Positions 17,123-25,854 are shown, counted from the stretch's first letter. The stretch is DNA of 47,409 nt from Nitrospirota bacterium (GCA_023476565.1 JAMCVZ010000072.1:1-47409); one strand, 5' to 3'. A program made the numbers and translations. Notes: generated from the sequence alone by a model not told the origin.

Positions 17123-17916
17123 AGTGTAATGACCGCCAAAAATAAAATTTCAGATATTTCACTCAGTGCGCCGAAAACATCTCCGGTAAGCCCCCCGAAC
17201 CTCTTTGCAGAAAACCTTACCGATAAAAAGCTCAATAAGTAAAACAGCGCAAACAGAATGAAAAACAATGTTATACTGCCTTGCCCGTATGCTTTTGATA
17301 AATGCAGTTCGGCAACTGCTATATAAATAAGTAACAGTAATGCGGATGCAAAAGCCACGGTATTTTTTTTGACATTGTTCAGGAATATCCGGCCCAGCCC
17401 GTCCCTTCGAGCGGATATGCCGTGATACATGGCAGGGACCGTGATCCACTTCGAAAATACCGGCATGAGGAACAGCACGGAGGCGCCGGTGAAAATGGAG
17501 TTGTCCAAAAAGAGCCGGTGTATAAAAAGGAATTTCAGGAGGATCGACATGATCAGCGCGAGCACTCCCATTGCGCCTATTGAACTGTCTTTCATTACAG
17601 CGAGCCGCCGCTCCTGATCGGCCTGCGCATTCCCTGTTGCTTTGACCGATAGTGCGTCAGCCATATCAGCAAGCCCGTCCAGATCAAAGCCCCCGCTGCT
17701 GGCTGTCAACAGCAGAAGCACGAGCCCGCTGGTTATATCCGGGGGGAAGACTTTTATCAGCAGCAGGGCGGCAAGAGCGGCAAGCAATCCCTGAAAGGCG
17801 CCGACCAGCGGGAAGAAAGCGGCTGACCTGGCAATATCTCTTTCCGATACCGTGCCGCTTACCCTTATCGGTACTATGGTAAGAAATTGGAATGCAAGGA
17901 GTATATGCTTCATCAT
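17101..17916 (-). CDS. cobS: adenosylcobinamide-GDP ribazoletransferase
   Basis: A cobalamin-5'-phosphate synthase of about 271 aa, integral in the membrane: AFQFLTIVPI at the N-terminus, AAFFPLVGAFQG, and GGFDLDGLADMADAL with the Asp-rich metal site. It couples adenosylcobinamide-GDP with alpha-ribazole(-P). An upstream TTG (17925) and two adjacent ATGs (17916, 17913) are candidate starts; none has a strong ribosome-binding site. It overlaps cobC by 22 bp. Confidence 0.92.
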   Translation of the reverse strand: MMKHILLAFQFLTIVPIRVSGTVSERDIARSAAFFPLVGAFQGLLAALAALLLIKVFPPDITSGLVLLLLTASSGGFDLDGLADMADALSVKATGNAQADQERRLAVMKDSSIGAMGVLALIMSILLKFLFIHRLFLDNSIFTGASVLFLMPVFSKWITVPAMYHGISARRDGLGRIFLNNVKKNTVAFASALLLLIYIAVAELHLSKAYGQGSITLFFILFALFYLLSFLSVRFSAKRFGGLTGDVFGALSEISEILFLAVITLWLQHFI

Positions 17917-17950
17917 TTTAAACAAGTTGTTTATTGTTATTCATCGTGCG

Positions 17951-17998
17951 CTGGGGGCAGTCCCTATTCTACGACTTTGGTAAATAGGGACTGTCCCC
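17951..17998. repeat. REP-like GGGGAC palindrome
   Basis: Inverted arms of about 16 nt with the GGGGRCAGTCCCTATT pattern flank a 14-nt loop in the gap between cobT and cobS. The loop and one arm share AAGTCGTAGAATAGGGACTG with the element at 30656-30722, so this is a dispersed family. It could act as an attenuating hairpin within the operon. Its stem is not built of 7-bp units. Confidence 0.7.
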
Positions 17999-18040
17999 TT
18001 ACTCATACTCAAGTGCGCGTAAATAACCTAATAACCGCTC

Positions 18041-19105
18041 CTAATTGAGTATTTCATTCGAAACCCCGGCCTCTCCGAAAGTCGCCATTTCCTTATAAAT
18101 CTTCAGCCCCGCCTCTATCATGAGCATGGCAAGGGCAGCACCGGTGCCTTCCCCGAGCCTGAGACCCAGATCAAGAATAGGTTTCAGCCCCATTTCGGCA
18201 AGTATTGCCGTGTGCCCTACTTCGACCGAATTGTGCGCGGCAAACATGTAGTCTCTTGTCTTAGGCTCGATGCAATAAGCGATAAGCGCACCGGCTGTGG
18301 AAATAAATCCGTCGATAATCACCGGGATCCTGTTCGAGGCCGCCCCGAGCACCAGTCCCGCGATTCCGCCGATCTCCGCCCCGCCGACCTTTGCGAGCAC
18401 GTCAACCGCGTCGTCGGGATTCGGTTTGTTGAGCTTGATGCCATTCTCGATCACCCTGATCTTTCTCATCAGCGATTCATCGGTGATGCCTGTGCCTTTG
18501 CCGGTCACCTTGGCGACCGGGTTGCCGGTCAGGACCGCTGCAATGGCGCTCGATGGGGTGGTATTGCCGATCCCCATATCTCCGGTCCCGAATATCTTAT
18601 GCCCCTTTTTTGCGTAGCCGTTTGCAATGGTGATCCCCACTTCGATACATTTGATCGCTTCTTTTCCGGTCATGGCAGGGCCTTTGGCGAAATTTCTAGT
18701 CCCCTTCACGACTTTCATTGTATTGATCAATCCGTTAAGCTCTCCGAAATCATAATCGACTCCGATATCCACGACAACGATTTCAGCGCCGGCATGGCGC
18801 GCAAGGACATTTATGCCTGCCCCGCCCCTGATGAAATTAAAGACCATCTGGGGCGTCACCTCCTTAGGGTAAGCCGATACCCCCTCTTCGGTAATTCCGT
18901 GGTCTCCCGCAAAAGTGAAAATGACCTTCTTGTCCAGGAGGGGGCTCCTGTTCTCCGTTATCGCAACAAGTTGCCCCGCAAATTCCTCAAGCCTCCCGAG
19001 ACTTCCCGGGGGCTTTGTAAGGTTGTCCAGATGTTTCTGCGCAATGGCATACCAGCTTTCATCAACCGGTTTGATGTTTTTTAACGTGCTGTTCAGTAAT
19101 TCCAT
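18041..19105 (-). CDS. cobT: nicotinate-nucleotide:dimethylbenzimidazole phosphoribosyltransferase
   Basis: A 354-aa Cob[17 protein letters not shown] near the N-terminus, [32 protein letters not shown], and [15 protein letters not shown] with the catalytic Glu near residue 320. It activates the lower-ligand base as alpha-ribotide. Its neighbours bzaF and bzaCDE imply that the base is 5,6-dimethylbenzimidazole or a relative made on site. AGAGGAGA lies just upstream of the start. Confidence 0.95.
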   Translation of the reverse strand: MELLNSTLKNIKPVDESWYAIAQKHLDNLTKPPGSLGRLEEFAGQLVAITENRSPLLDKKVIFTFAGDHGITEEGVSAYPKEVTPQMVFNFIRGGAGINVLARHAGAEIVVVDIGVDYDFGELNGLINTMKVVKGTRNFAKGPAMTGKEAIKCIEVGITIANGYAKKGHKIFGTGDMGIGNTTPSSAIAAVLTGNPVAKVTGKGTGITDESLMRKIRVIENGIKLNKPNPDDAVDVLAKVGGAEIGGIAGLVLGAASNRIPVIIDGFISTAGALIAYCIEPKTRDYMFAAHNSVEVGHTAILAEMGLKPILDLGLRLGEGTGAALAMLMIEAGLKIYKEMATFGEAGVSNEILN

Positions 19106-19148
19106 TCTGTTCTCTCCTCTTTCAGTGCAGCAGCCCGCATTGCGCCGT

Positions 19149-19676
19149 CTACTTTATTTTCAAAGGCATACCTGCAACCACGAGATATACCTCATCCGCA
19201 ATGCCTGCAACCCTCTGGTTCAGCTCGCCCGAGATGTCCCGGAATTTCCGCGCCAGGGCATTATCGGGGACAAGGCCCAGCCCCACCTCGTTCGATACAA
19301 TATATACCGAGGCCGCCGTGCATTCGCGGAGAGCTGAGATGAATTCATCGATGGTATCCGTTAATCCCTCTTCGTTGCCGAGCAGCACATTCGAGAGCCA
19401 GAGCGTGAGGCAATCGATAAGGACCACATCATAGCTGCTGCGGATATTTTTGAGCAGGCCGGCTACCTTGAGCGGCTCCTCGAGCGTGCTCCACTCTTCC
19501 GGCCGCTCTTCTTTATGCTTCCTTATCCTCTCCGCCATTTCGCCGTCCAGAGCCTGGGCGGTCGCAATGTACGCCTTGCTGCCGCGCAGGGCGGAAGCAC
19601 TCGAGAGGGCGAAGCTGCTCTTGCCGCTCCGCGCCCCCCCGATAACGAAAATAATCCTGCTGCCTTTGCCCGTCAT
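19149..19676 (-). CDS. cobU: adenosylcobinamide kinase / guanylyltransferase
   Basis: A 175-aa bifunctional CobU/CobP enzyme: P-loop [11 protein letters not shown] at residues 13-23, [10 protein letters not shown], and [14 protein letters not shown]. It phosphorylates adenosylcobinamide and transfers GMP to it. The start codon directly follows the bzaF stop with no gap. A 43-bp spacer with a ribosome-binding site leads to cobT. Confidence 0.94.
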   Translation of the reverse strand: MTGKGSRIIFVIGGARSGKSSFALSSASALRGSKAYIATAQALDGEMAERIRKHKEERPEEWSTLEEPLKVAGLLKNIRSSYDVVLIDCLTLWLSNVLLGNEEGLTDTIDEFISALRECTAASVYIVSNEVGLGLVPDNALARKFRDISGELNQRVAGIADEVYLVVAGMPLKIK

Positions 19677-20978
19677 TTACTTTTTGTCCGATCCCGCCAT
19701 ATCCTTTTCGAATATGCCTTTCAGTATATCATTTGCGCAGAACCTGCCGCACATGGTGCATGAATGGTCGCTGCCGTTCCCCCTCCTGGTCTTTATTTCC
19801 CGTGCGCGTTCGGCATCAATGCACAGGGAGAACTGGGTATCCCATCTCATGTCACGCCGAGCCTTTGCCATGATTTTATCGGCATTCATGTTCTTGTGTT
19901 TGATCATGTCCCCTACATGCGCGGCAATCCTGGATGCGATGACTCCCTCCCTGACGTCTTCCGGGAACGGCAGTCCGAGATGCTCGGAAGGGGTCACGTA
20001 GCATATAAAATCCGCTCCAAACGACGATGAAAGGGCAGCCCCTATTGCAGCGGTAATATGGTCGTACCCGGGCGCTATATCCGTGGTGATGGGGCCCAGC
20101 ATATAAAAGGGAGATTCGCCGCTCATCCTTTTCTCCATGATGATATTCGCTTCTATCTCGTTGATCGGGATGTGCCCGGGGCCCTCCACCATAGTCTGGC
20201 AGCCCGTCTCCCTGCCGATTTCGGCAAGTTCGCAGTTGATGAGCAGTTCCTGGATCTGCACCCTGTCCGTTGAATCATGGATCGCGCCGGCTCTGAACCC
20301 GTTCCCGAGGCTCAGGACCGTGTCATGTTTCTTCAGTATCGCGGCCACTCTGTCAAAATGCTCGTAAAGGGGGTTCTCTTTATTGTTGTGCTCCATCCAC
20401 GCGACCATGTAAGAGCCGCCCTTTGAGACGAGCCCTCCATAGCGGTAGTGCTGTTTCCTGAGCATCTCGACGGTCTTCCTGTTGATGCCGCAGTGGATCG
20501 CCATGAAAGCAACGCCCTCTTCGCACTGCTTTTCGGTAATCTCGAAGAGAAGCTCGGCAGGCATGTTGACGGCAGCGCCGTATTTCTCTATGGCCATTGC
20601 AAAGGCCTCGTAGAGGGGGACCGTCCCTATGGGCAGGCTTATGGAGTCCATTACCGCCTTCCTGATGCCGGCGATATCGCCGCCCACACTCAAATCCATA
20701 AGCGTATCGGCGCCGTAACGCTCGGCTATCTTCGCTTTTTCCACCTCCATCCGGATGTCGGCAATGTCGGTTGACGTGCCGATAGATGCGTTCACCTTTG
20801 TCCGCAATCCTTTGCCGATACCCACGGTTCTTTGTTTCCTGTTCTTGTTTGCCGGGATCACCAGCTTGCCGGATGCTACATACTCCCTCACAAGCTCGAC
20901 GTTTACCCCCTCATTCTCTCCGACGGTCTTGATCTCCCCGGTAACCTCTCCTCGTGCTGCTCTCTCCAACTGCGTCAT
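19677..20978 (-). CDS. bzaF: 5-hydroxybenzimidazole synthase BzaF (ThiC paralogue)
   Basis: A 433-aa radical SAM enzyme of the ThiC superfamily: GKGLRTKVNASIGTS, MVEGPGHIPINEIEAN, GPITTDIAPGYDHI, and the C-terminal cluster ligands Cys407, Cys410 and Cys414 spaced CxxCx3C. Family ThiC makes HMP-phosphate, and BzaF makes 5-hydroxybenzimidazole from the same substrate, aminoimidazole ribotide. I call BzaF on context: a cobalamin riboswitch controls it, cobU and cobT follow, and bzaC, bzaD and bzaE lie in the next operon. The ATG at 20978 has AAGGAGG at ideal spacing. Confidence 0.85.
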   Translation of the reverse strand: MTQLERAARGEVTGEIKTVGENEGVNVELVREYVASGKLVIPANKNRKQRTVGIGKGLRTKVNASIGTSTDIADIRMEVEKAKIAERYGADTLMDLSVGGDIAGIRKAVMDSISLPIGTVPLYEAFAMAIEKYGAAVNMPAELLFEITEKQCEEGVAFMAIHCGINRKTVEMLRKQHYRYGGLVSKGGSYMVAWMEHNNKENPLYEHFDRVAAILKKHDTVLSLGNGFRAGAIHDSTDRVQIQELLINCELAEIGRETGCQTMVEGPGHIPINEIEANIIMEKRMSGESPFYMLGPITTDIAPGYDHITAAIGAALSSSFGADFICYVTPSEHLGLPFPEDVREGVIASRIAAHVGDMIKHKNMNADKIMAKARRDMRWDTQFSLCIDAERAREIKTRRGNGSDHSCTMCGRFCANDILKGIFEKDMAGSDKK

Positions 20979-20987
20979 TTTATCCTC

Positions 20988-21027
20988 CTTAAAATAAAAA
21001 ATCCCCAAGGCAAAATGCCTTGAGGAT
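20988..21027 (-). terminator. riboswitch terminator upstream of bzaF
   Basis: On the minus strand, ATCCTCAAGGCA-TTT-TGCCTTGGGGAT forms a 12-bp stem (one G-T pair), followed by TTTTTATTTT. It sits between the aptamer and the bzaF ribosome-binding site. It is the OFF-state terminator expected when cobamide binds. Confidence 0.9.
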
Positions 21028-21079
21028 TGCACCCTGTTTCACTTCATCCTCACCTTCTATCCGCGAGAAGGCCTTTGTA

Positions 21080-21150
21080 GTGTCCGGTGTCAGTTTTCAG
21101 TGTCGGTTGATTTTTTTGCTGACCACCGATTACTGATTACCGTTCACTGT
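21080..21150. repeat. inverted heptamer arrays in the bzaF riboswitch leader
   Basis: One side has GGTGTCA, GTTTTCA, GTGTCGG units. The other has CCGATTA, CTGATTA, CCGTTCA, CTG, in opposite sense. They lie between the aptamer and the terminator. The same 70 bp recur almost unchanged at 25937-26008. Confidence 0.8.
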
Positions 21151-21154
21151 CTTT

Positions 21155-21361
21155 CCAGGCAGGTCTTCTGGCTCCCGGTTCATCAACGGAACCCCAAAAA
21201 GTCTGTGACTTTCTGGGGACCCCAACCTACTTGCCGGCCTTCCCATCCGTTTTGGACAGTGGCGATGGCGGCTTTCGTCCCCGGTTACAGCGGCGGGACC
21301 GCTCCCGGTTCGGGCAATTCATGAGCCCTCACGGGATTCCCTATTAAGCTTTGCGCACCTG
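21155..21361 (-). promoter_or_regulatory. cobalamin riboswitch of the bzaF-cobUTSC-cbi operon
   Basis: Minus-strand landmarks: GGTGCGCAAAGCTTAATAGGGAA (5' stem region), GCCACTG, GGATGGGAAGGCCGG (B12 box) and GGGAGCCAGAAGACCTGCC (3' closing stem). It is longer than the sister copy at 26.0 kb because of an extra hairpin stem of about 40 nt (GGGGTCCCCAGAAAGTC...GACTTTTTGGGG). A transcription terminator follows at 20988-21027. Confidence 0.95.
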
Positions 21362-21369
21362 AATACCTT

Positions 21370-21398
21370 ACTATATAACTCATTACTTCATTTGTCAA
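21370..21398 (-). promoter_or_regulatory. sigma70-type promoter of the bzaF operon
   Basis: TTGACA (21393-21398) and TATAGT (21370-21375) with an exact 17-nt spacer on the minus strand. It sits just before the aptamer, giving a predicted start near 21362. Confidence 0.85.
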
Positions 21399-21421
21399 CG
21401 TGTACTTGTAATTATCAAATA

Positions 21422-22930
21422 TTACGCGGGTAATGCCTTTAATATTCCCGCTATTTCCCTCCCGGCTCCCTGAACGAGCGATGTCACCTCCTCCCTGCTG
21501 AGCCGCTCTCCTTTTTCAAGCGCACTCAGGCTGTTTTCAAATAACTCCACCAGCAGACGGTTTGCCCGTGCATATCGTTCCCGGGAGCCGGGCGGTTCTA
21601 TAACACGTCCGCTCCAGATGCCTTCCATGCACGAAAAGAGGATATTGGTTACCTGCCTCATCATATCGGCAAGAGTTGCCACTGCAGGGTTTTTAAAATA
21701 CGCAGTGCCCTCATAGGAAGAGGAGGGCGTATCTATGCGGCCCTCTTTCCTCAGGTGGTGATATGCCTGCGTCCCCTCCAGGATTATCTGGTGATGGTAA
21801 AGCACATTCGCAGTGACCGGGAGGTTCCTGAGCAGGTCGTTCCTCTTCAGGAACTCAAGATTTACACGGATGTCGGCCGGCGAGGAATCAGGCTCGAACA
21901 TGATGAACCCGACATTCGGCTCCACCCCGTGTTTCCGGAGAATGCCCAGCGCCCTCTCATTCTGGGCCACGGTAGTCATTTTATTCATGCGTTTGAGGGA
22001 TTCATCCCTCCCGCTCTCAAGCCCGATGAGGATATGACGGAGGCCGGCTTCTACCAATGCGCCGATAGCTTCATCATGGATGTCATTGACCCTGCCTTCG
22101 ATCCCGAACCTGACATTCCTGGGCTTGAGAAGGGAGGCGATACGCAACGCCCTTTCCTGCCCCCTCTGCCCTGGTCCGAAAAAATTCGGATCGGTAAAAT
22201 AGAAATCACGCGCCCCCCTGTCCGCCATGACGCCGTCAATCTCCTCAATGATATTTTCGGGGCCCCGGCCGCGCCATGAGGGCCCCGGACCATAGAGGGA
22301 ATTGATATAGCAAAAGGTGCATTTCCCGTAGCATCCCCTGCTCCCCAGGAGGTTCACTTCAGGCAGGCGGTACAAGGCCTCAGTGCGCACCGGAAACGGG
22401 AACTCATCGAGATTTTCTGCAGGCCTTTGCTTCAGGCAACTGATGCCGCCTGATTCGTCCCGGACAGCAAGCCCGGGGATACGCGGGGCAGGGCGCCCTG
22501 GTGAGACCGCAGAGGCCAGTCCGGCAAAAGGCATTTCCGGCTCCCCGATGATGATTGAATCAATGGCCCGGCATTGTTTCAATACGCTCTCAAAAGCGAC
22601 GGTCGGGTAAAACCCGTAAGCGGTGATTGCAGGGGACAGGCGTTCACTTTTTGTACGTCTGAGGAAATCGAAGAGGGCATGGTCCTCTTTCCAGTGATAC
22701 ACCATGTGAACACCGAGAATATCGGGCTTTGCAGCGCTTACAGCTTTCCCTATTTCCTCGTAAGAGAGCTTGTCCAAGTAGCTCTCCACGATCTCCACAT
22801 CGTGCCCCTTGCTTTTCAGCATGCCCGCAGCATACCCGGTGAGGAGGCATGAGGAGAGCGGCGTGTTCGCGATATCGTTGCACCGCTCAAGGGTTACGCT
22901 CCGCGGATGCTCCAGTAAAAGTATCTTCAT
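21422..22930 (-). CDS. bzaE: B12-binding radical SAM methylase BzaE
   Basis: A 502-aa class B radical SAM methylase. An N-terminal cobalamin-binding domain covers residues of about 1-150 (SCLLTGYAAGMLKSKGHDVEIVES). The radical SAM cluster motif CYGKCTFC is Cys200, Cys204 and Cys207. In the characterised pathway BzaE makes the last methylation that yields 5,6-dimethylbenzimidazole. I take the ATG at 22930, which shares ATGA with the bzaD stop and has GGAG upstream. It is the last of three genes. The assignment of E versus D rests on gene order and length. Confidence 0.75.
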   Translation of the reverse strand: MKILLLEHPRSVTLERCNDIANTPLSSCLLTGYAAGMLKSKGHDVEIVESYLDKLSYEEIGKAVSAAKPDILGVHMVYHWKEDHALFDFLRRTKSERLSPAITAYGFYPTVAFESVLKQCRAIDSIIIGEPEMPFAGLASAVSPGRPAPRIPGLAVRDESGGISCLKQRPAENLDEFPFPVRTEALYRLPEVNLLGSRGCYGKCTFCYINSLYGPGPSWRGRGPENIIEEIDGVMADRGARDFYFTDPNFFGPGQRGQERALRIASLLKPRNVRFGIEGRVNDIHDEAIGALVEAGLRHILIGLESGRDESLKRMNKMTTVAQNERALGILRKHGVEPNVGFIMFEPDSSPADIRVNLEFLKRNDLLRNLPVTANVLYHHQIILEGTQAYHHLRKEGRIDTPSSSYEGTAYFKNPAVATLADMMRQVTNILFSCMEGIWSGRVIEPPGSRERYARANRLLVELFENSLSALEKGERLSREEVTSLVQGAGREIAGILKALPA

Positions 22931-24249
22931 CGTATCTCCTGCCACATGAATACGTTCCTGTGGAAATGCATTGTTTCGAGCCTGTACCGGAGGGTGTCGA
23001 AAGGCGGCGGATTAAAATAAACAGGATAGAGGAGGTCTGTTCCCTCTGTTATGACTCCCTCTGCCAGGGCCCTCGCTTCGATGCGTGTGCCGGGCAGAAT
23101 GCGGATATTGTTCAGTACGATCGTGCCGAGGTTTCTCTTCCTGCTGTGCAGGTTGTATATCCGTTCCAGCATCCGGACGCTTTTTTCGCAGGTCTCTTCA
23201 GTTTCACCCGGAACGTTTACCATGAAGTGATATACGCTGATCGCATCTGTCCCGGCAACGATGCGTGCCGCCTTCAGGATATCAGGCTCGCTGAGCTTCT
23301 TCCCCAGTGCTTCAAGAGATTCACGGCAGAGGCCGTCAGGGGAAAAGGAAAAGCACTCGCATCCTGCTTTCTCAAAGAGGAGCGCGTTTTTTTCGTTCAG
23401 ATGGTCCTCCCTCATGAAGCCGTCCCATTTGACCTTCAACTTCCTCCGGATGATCTCTTCGCTGATCTCTTCCAGGTGGCCGCAGGGGATATTCAAGACC
23501 GGATCGGTGAAATGGAAACGCCCGATGCCATATTCCTTGTGCAGCATTTCGATCTCATCCACAACCGCCGCAGGGGGACGGCGCCGTACCTTTTTACCCT
23601 GCAGCTTCGGGTACACGCAATAGGCGCAGGTAAAAGGGCAGCCCCGTTTGGTTTCAATACCTATGGCAGGGACATAGGAATTAATATCAAGGTAGCGGGA
23701 GGGATCGAGCAGCTCCCTGTCAGGGGGCCGGTAGTGCGCCATGTCAAATGCGCGCGATGGAGGGGTTATTTTAATCCTGTCGCCCTTCCTCACGCAGAGC
23801 CCTTTTAACGGAGGCGGATTCCCGGGGGAAGAGAGCAGGGCGGGTAATGACAGCTCGGCCTCACCGATGAGACCGTAATGGATTTCAGGCAGTTCCTGCA
23901 TCAATCTCTCCGGGAAGAGGGAAAAACCGGTCCCCCCTGCGATAATCCATGCCCGCGGCATGAGGGCCGCGGTCATGCGCACCGCAACGGAGAAATGGGG
24001 AACCAATGAGGCGGTCTTGTTGCCGAGCGGATCGATATTCCGCAAAGATATGCCGACTGCCCCGGGATGGAAATCCAGGAGCTTCTCTTTCAGCGCGCCG
24101 AAGGGGTCGCTTTCAAGGTTCATGTCTATGATGGCTGTTTCATGGCCGGCCTTGTTCAGGCAGCCGGCAAGTGAGACAATACCGATGGGATAGACCTTTT
24201 CCTGGGAGGCGCCCTCTACAGAGGGGGATTGTATGAGAAGAATACGCAT
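22927..24249 (-). CDS. bzaD: B12-binding radical SAM methylase BzaD
   Basis: A 440-aa class B radical SAM methylase. A cobalamin-binding domain (residues 1-140, YPIGIVSLAGCLNKAGHET) is followed by the cluster motif CPFTCAYC at Cys204, Cys208 and Cys211. BzaD methylates C6 of 5-methoxybenzimidazole in the known pathway. It depends on cobalamin, so the operon makes a part of its own cofactor. It lies 4 bp after bzaC and overlaps bzaE by ATGA. Confidence 0.77.
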   Translation of the reverse strand: MRILLIQSPSVEGASQEKVYPIGIVSLAGCLNKAGHETAIIDMNLESDPFGALKEKLLDFHPGAVGISLRNIDPLGNKTASLVPHFSVAVRMTAALMPRAWIIAGGTGFSLFPERLMQELPEIHYGLIGEAELSLPALLSSPGNPPPLKGLCVRKGDRIKITPPSRAFDMAHYRPPDRELLDPSRYLDINSYVPAIGIETKRGCPFTCAYCVYPKLQGKKVRRRPPAAVVDEIEMLHKEYGIGRFHFTDPVLNIPCGHLEEISEEIIRRKLKVKWDGFMREDHLNEKNALLFEKAGCECFSFSPDGLCRESLEALGKKLSEPDILKAARIVAGTDAISVYHFMVNVPGETEETCEKSVRMLERIYNLHSRKRNLGTIVLNNIRILPGTRIEARALAEGVITEGTDLLYPVYFNPPPFDTLRYRLETMHFHRNVFMWQEIR

Positions 24250-24253
24250 ATCT

Positions 24254-25813
24254 TCACTCCAGCAATATCAAGGCGTAATATTTGACAAAGTCGCTTTTAC
24301 TGTCGAGCGTCCGGAGCGTAAAGCCGGCCCGCCTGACCGTCTCATACACATCGATGCCGGCCCCTTCCATAGACGGCCTGCTGTCTTTGGTGTTGTAGCA
24401 TCTACCGTCAGTAGGACAGGCGGGACAGAGGGAGCACGGGCCTGCCCAGAACGCAAACGCCTTATGGAATCCCAGGGTGAAGGCCTCTCTTTCAGCCTTT
24501 AATACGCGGAGCTGAAATTCTTTTGCCGGCGGCTCCCCTTCCAGCAGGATTGCAGAGATATAATCTTTCATGATTTCCCTTGTCCTTTGGGGAGAAGGGC
24601 TGTGGGGCGGACAATGAGGGCTCCCATACCGGCTGCATCCAAACCGGCAGCGCAGGTCGGTCCAGCCGGGGACATGAATCATATCTATGGGAACAGGTCT
24701 GATATGGCGAAATCCCAGCGCGCGGATCCTGGAAACCAGAACAGCTCCCTTATCGAGATAAAGATGTGATAAGGTTTCTTCACTCTTCGCTGCAATGATA
24801 AGGGCTGTATCTGTTCCGAGGGGGACAGGGCCGGTTGTGCAGAGCTCCAGTCGTGAAAGTTCTTCCATGACCGAGCTATGGGAGAATACCCTTCCATTAT
24901 AGGTGTTGATCAGCATATTCAGATCGAAGAGGGCCGCCTTTTCAGGGCGGTGCTCCAGGAAAAAATCATGAATTATAAGAAACCCGTTTGCCTTCAGGCA
25001 CTCCGCGGCATTGGCAAGAATGTGGGGAAGCTCCTTTTCGGAATAGGCATGAATGATATTGGAGAGAACGACCAGCTCGAACCGTCCCTTGCCCAAAGGC
25101 CACGGGTCCAGGATGTTAGCCGCACAATACGTTATCCTCTCATTCAAATCTTGTCCGCCGATAAACTCCCCGGTATGGTTCAGCACTCCCGGTATATCCA
25201 TGAGTGTAGCCCTCATGGAAGGAAAATGCTCAAGAAATCCCGCTGCTATCGCGCCTGAGCCTGCTCCTGCATCGAGGATTTCCCCTCCTTCAAGGGCATT
25301 GCTGAACATGGGCAGAATCTCCCGGGTCTTTGCCCGTGCGATGCAATCCATGGCGCCGATATATTTACGGATGCGGCGCGCCAGATGTGCGGGCTCTTCC
25401 AGCGCAGGACTGTGGTCGGTTCTGCCCCCGGCCTTAAGGCATTGCTTCAGGCTTTTCCAACGGCTGACGAGGCTTTTTCGCCAGAGTATGGACTCTCCCT
25501 GGTAGTATTTTTTGCCGGCAACGAGATATTCGCTTGAAAGCTGTGTGTTGAAATAATGTCCGCTGTCATTGTGCAGGAGACCCAGCACGCAGAGGGCATG
25601 CAACAGCCGTGCAAGGCCTTGGGGCGCAAGGTCCAGCGCGCATGAAATCTCCTTGGCGGTTTTCCCCTCAGAACCGAGGAACGTAAAGACGCCGGCCTCG
25701 ACCGCTGTAAAGAGCACTTCGGAAAACCAGTATGCAGTAGCCAGATCTTCCAGGTACTGAGGACCGGTATTCTGAGGGTCATACAAAAAAAATGGCAATG
25801 TTTTATCGATCAT
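24254..25813 (-). CDS. bzaC: BzaC-like O-methyltransferase fused to DUF2284
   Basis: A 519-aa fusion. Residues 1-345 are a class I SAM O-methyltransferase of the hydroxyneurosporene/BzaC type: helical dimerisation domain, then motif I ILDAGAGSGAI at 179-189 and HDFF near 282. Residues 350-519 are DUF2284, a cysteine-rich predicted metal-binding domain with CRFGC, CPPH, CSLCPAC and RPSMEGAGIDV. The first part should convert 5-hydroxybenzimidazole to the 5-methoxy form. The second part has no known reaction. The ATG lies in the tail of the riboswitch terminator with no separate ribosome-binding site, so the stem GGGG may serve. Confidence 0.8.
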   Translation of the reverse strand: MIDKTLPFFLYDPQNTGPQYLEDLATAYWFSEVLFTAVEAGVFTFLGSEGKTAKEISCALDLAPQGLARLLHALCVLGLLHNDSGHYFNTQLSSEYLVAGKKYYQGESILWRKSLVSRWKSLKQCLKAGGRTDHSPALEEPAHLARRIRKYIGAMDCIARAKTREILPMFSNALEGGEILDAGAGSGAIAAGFLEHFPSMRATLMDIPGVLNHTGEFIGGQDLNERITYCAANILDPWPLGKGRFELVVLSNIIHAYSEKELPHILANAAECLKANGFLIIHDFFLEHRPEKAALFDLNMLINTYNGRVFSHSSVMEELSRLELCTTGPVPLGTDTALIIAAKSEETLSHLYLDKGAVLVSRIRALGFRHIRPVPIDMIHVPGWTDLRCRFGCSRYGSPHCPPHSPSPQRTREIMKDYISAILLEGEPPAKEFQLRVLKAEREAFTLGFHKAFAFWAGPCSLCPACPTDGRCYNTKDSRPSMEGAGIDVYETVRRAGFTLRTLDSKSDFVKYYALILLE

Positions 25814-25814
25814 A

Positions 25815-25854
25815 AATAAAAATCCCCAGATCAGCCTTAAGCAGACCTGAGGAT
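25815..25854 (-). terminator. riboswitch terminator at the bzaC start
   Basis: On the minus strand, an 11-bp stem ATCCTCAGGTC...GATCTGGGGAT with an 11-nt loop, followed by TTTTTATTT. The bzaC ATG comes directly after the T-run. The 3' arm contains GGGG, about 9-11 nt before the ATG, so the stem could also mask translation initiation. Confidence 0.88.

Noticed and set aside
19677-20978. thiC (HMP-phosphate synthase) as the identity of the ThiC-family gene
   Set aside because: Sequence alone allows ThiC, but it is behind a cobalamin riboswitch, adjacent to cobU-cobT, and bzaCDE follow in the next operon. No thiamin gene or TPP riboswitch is nearby.
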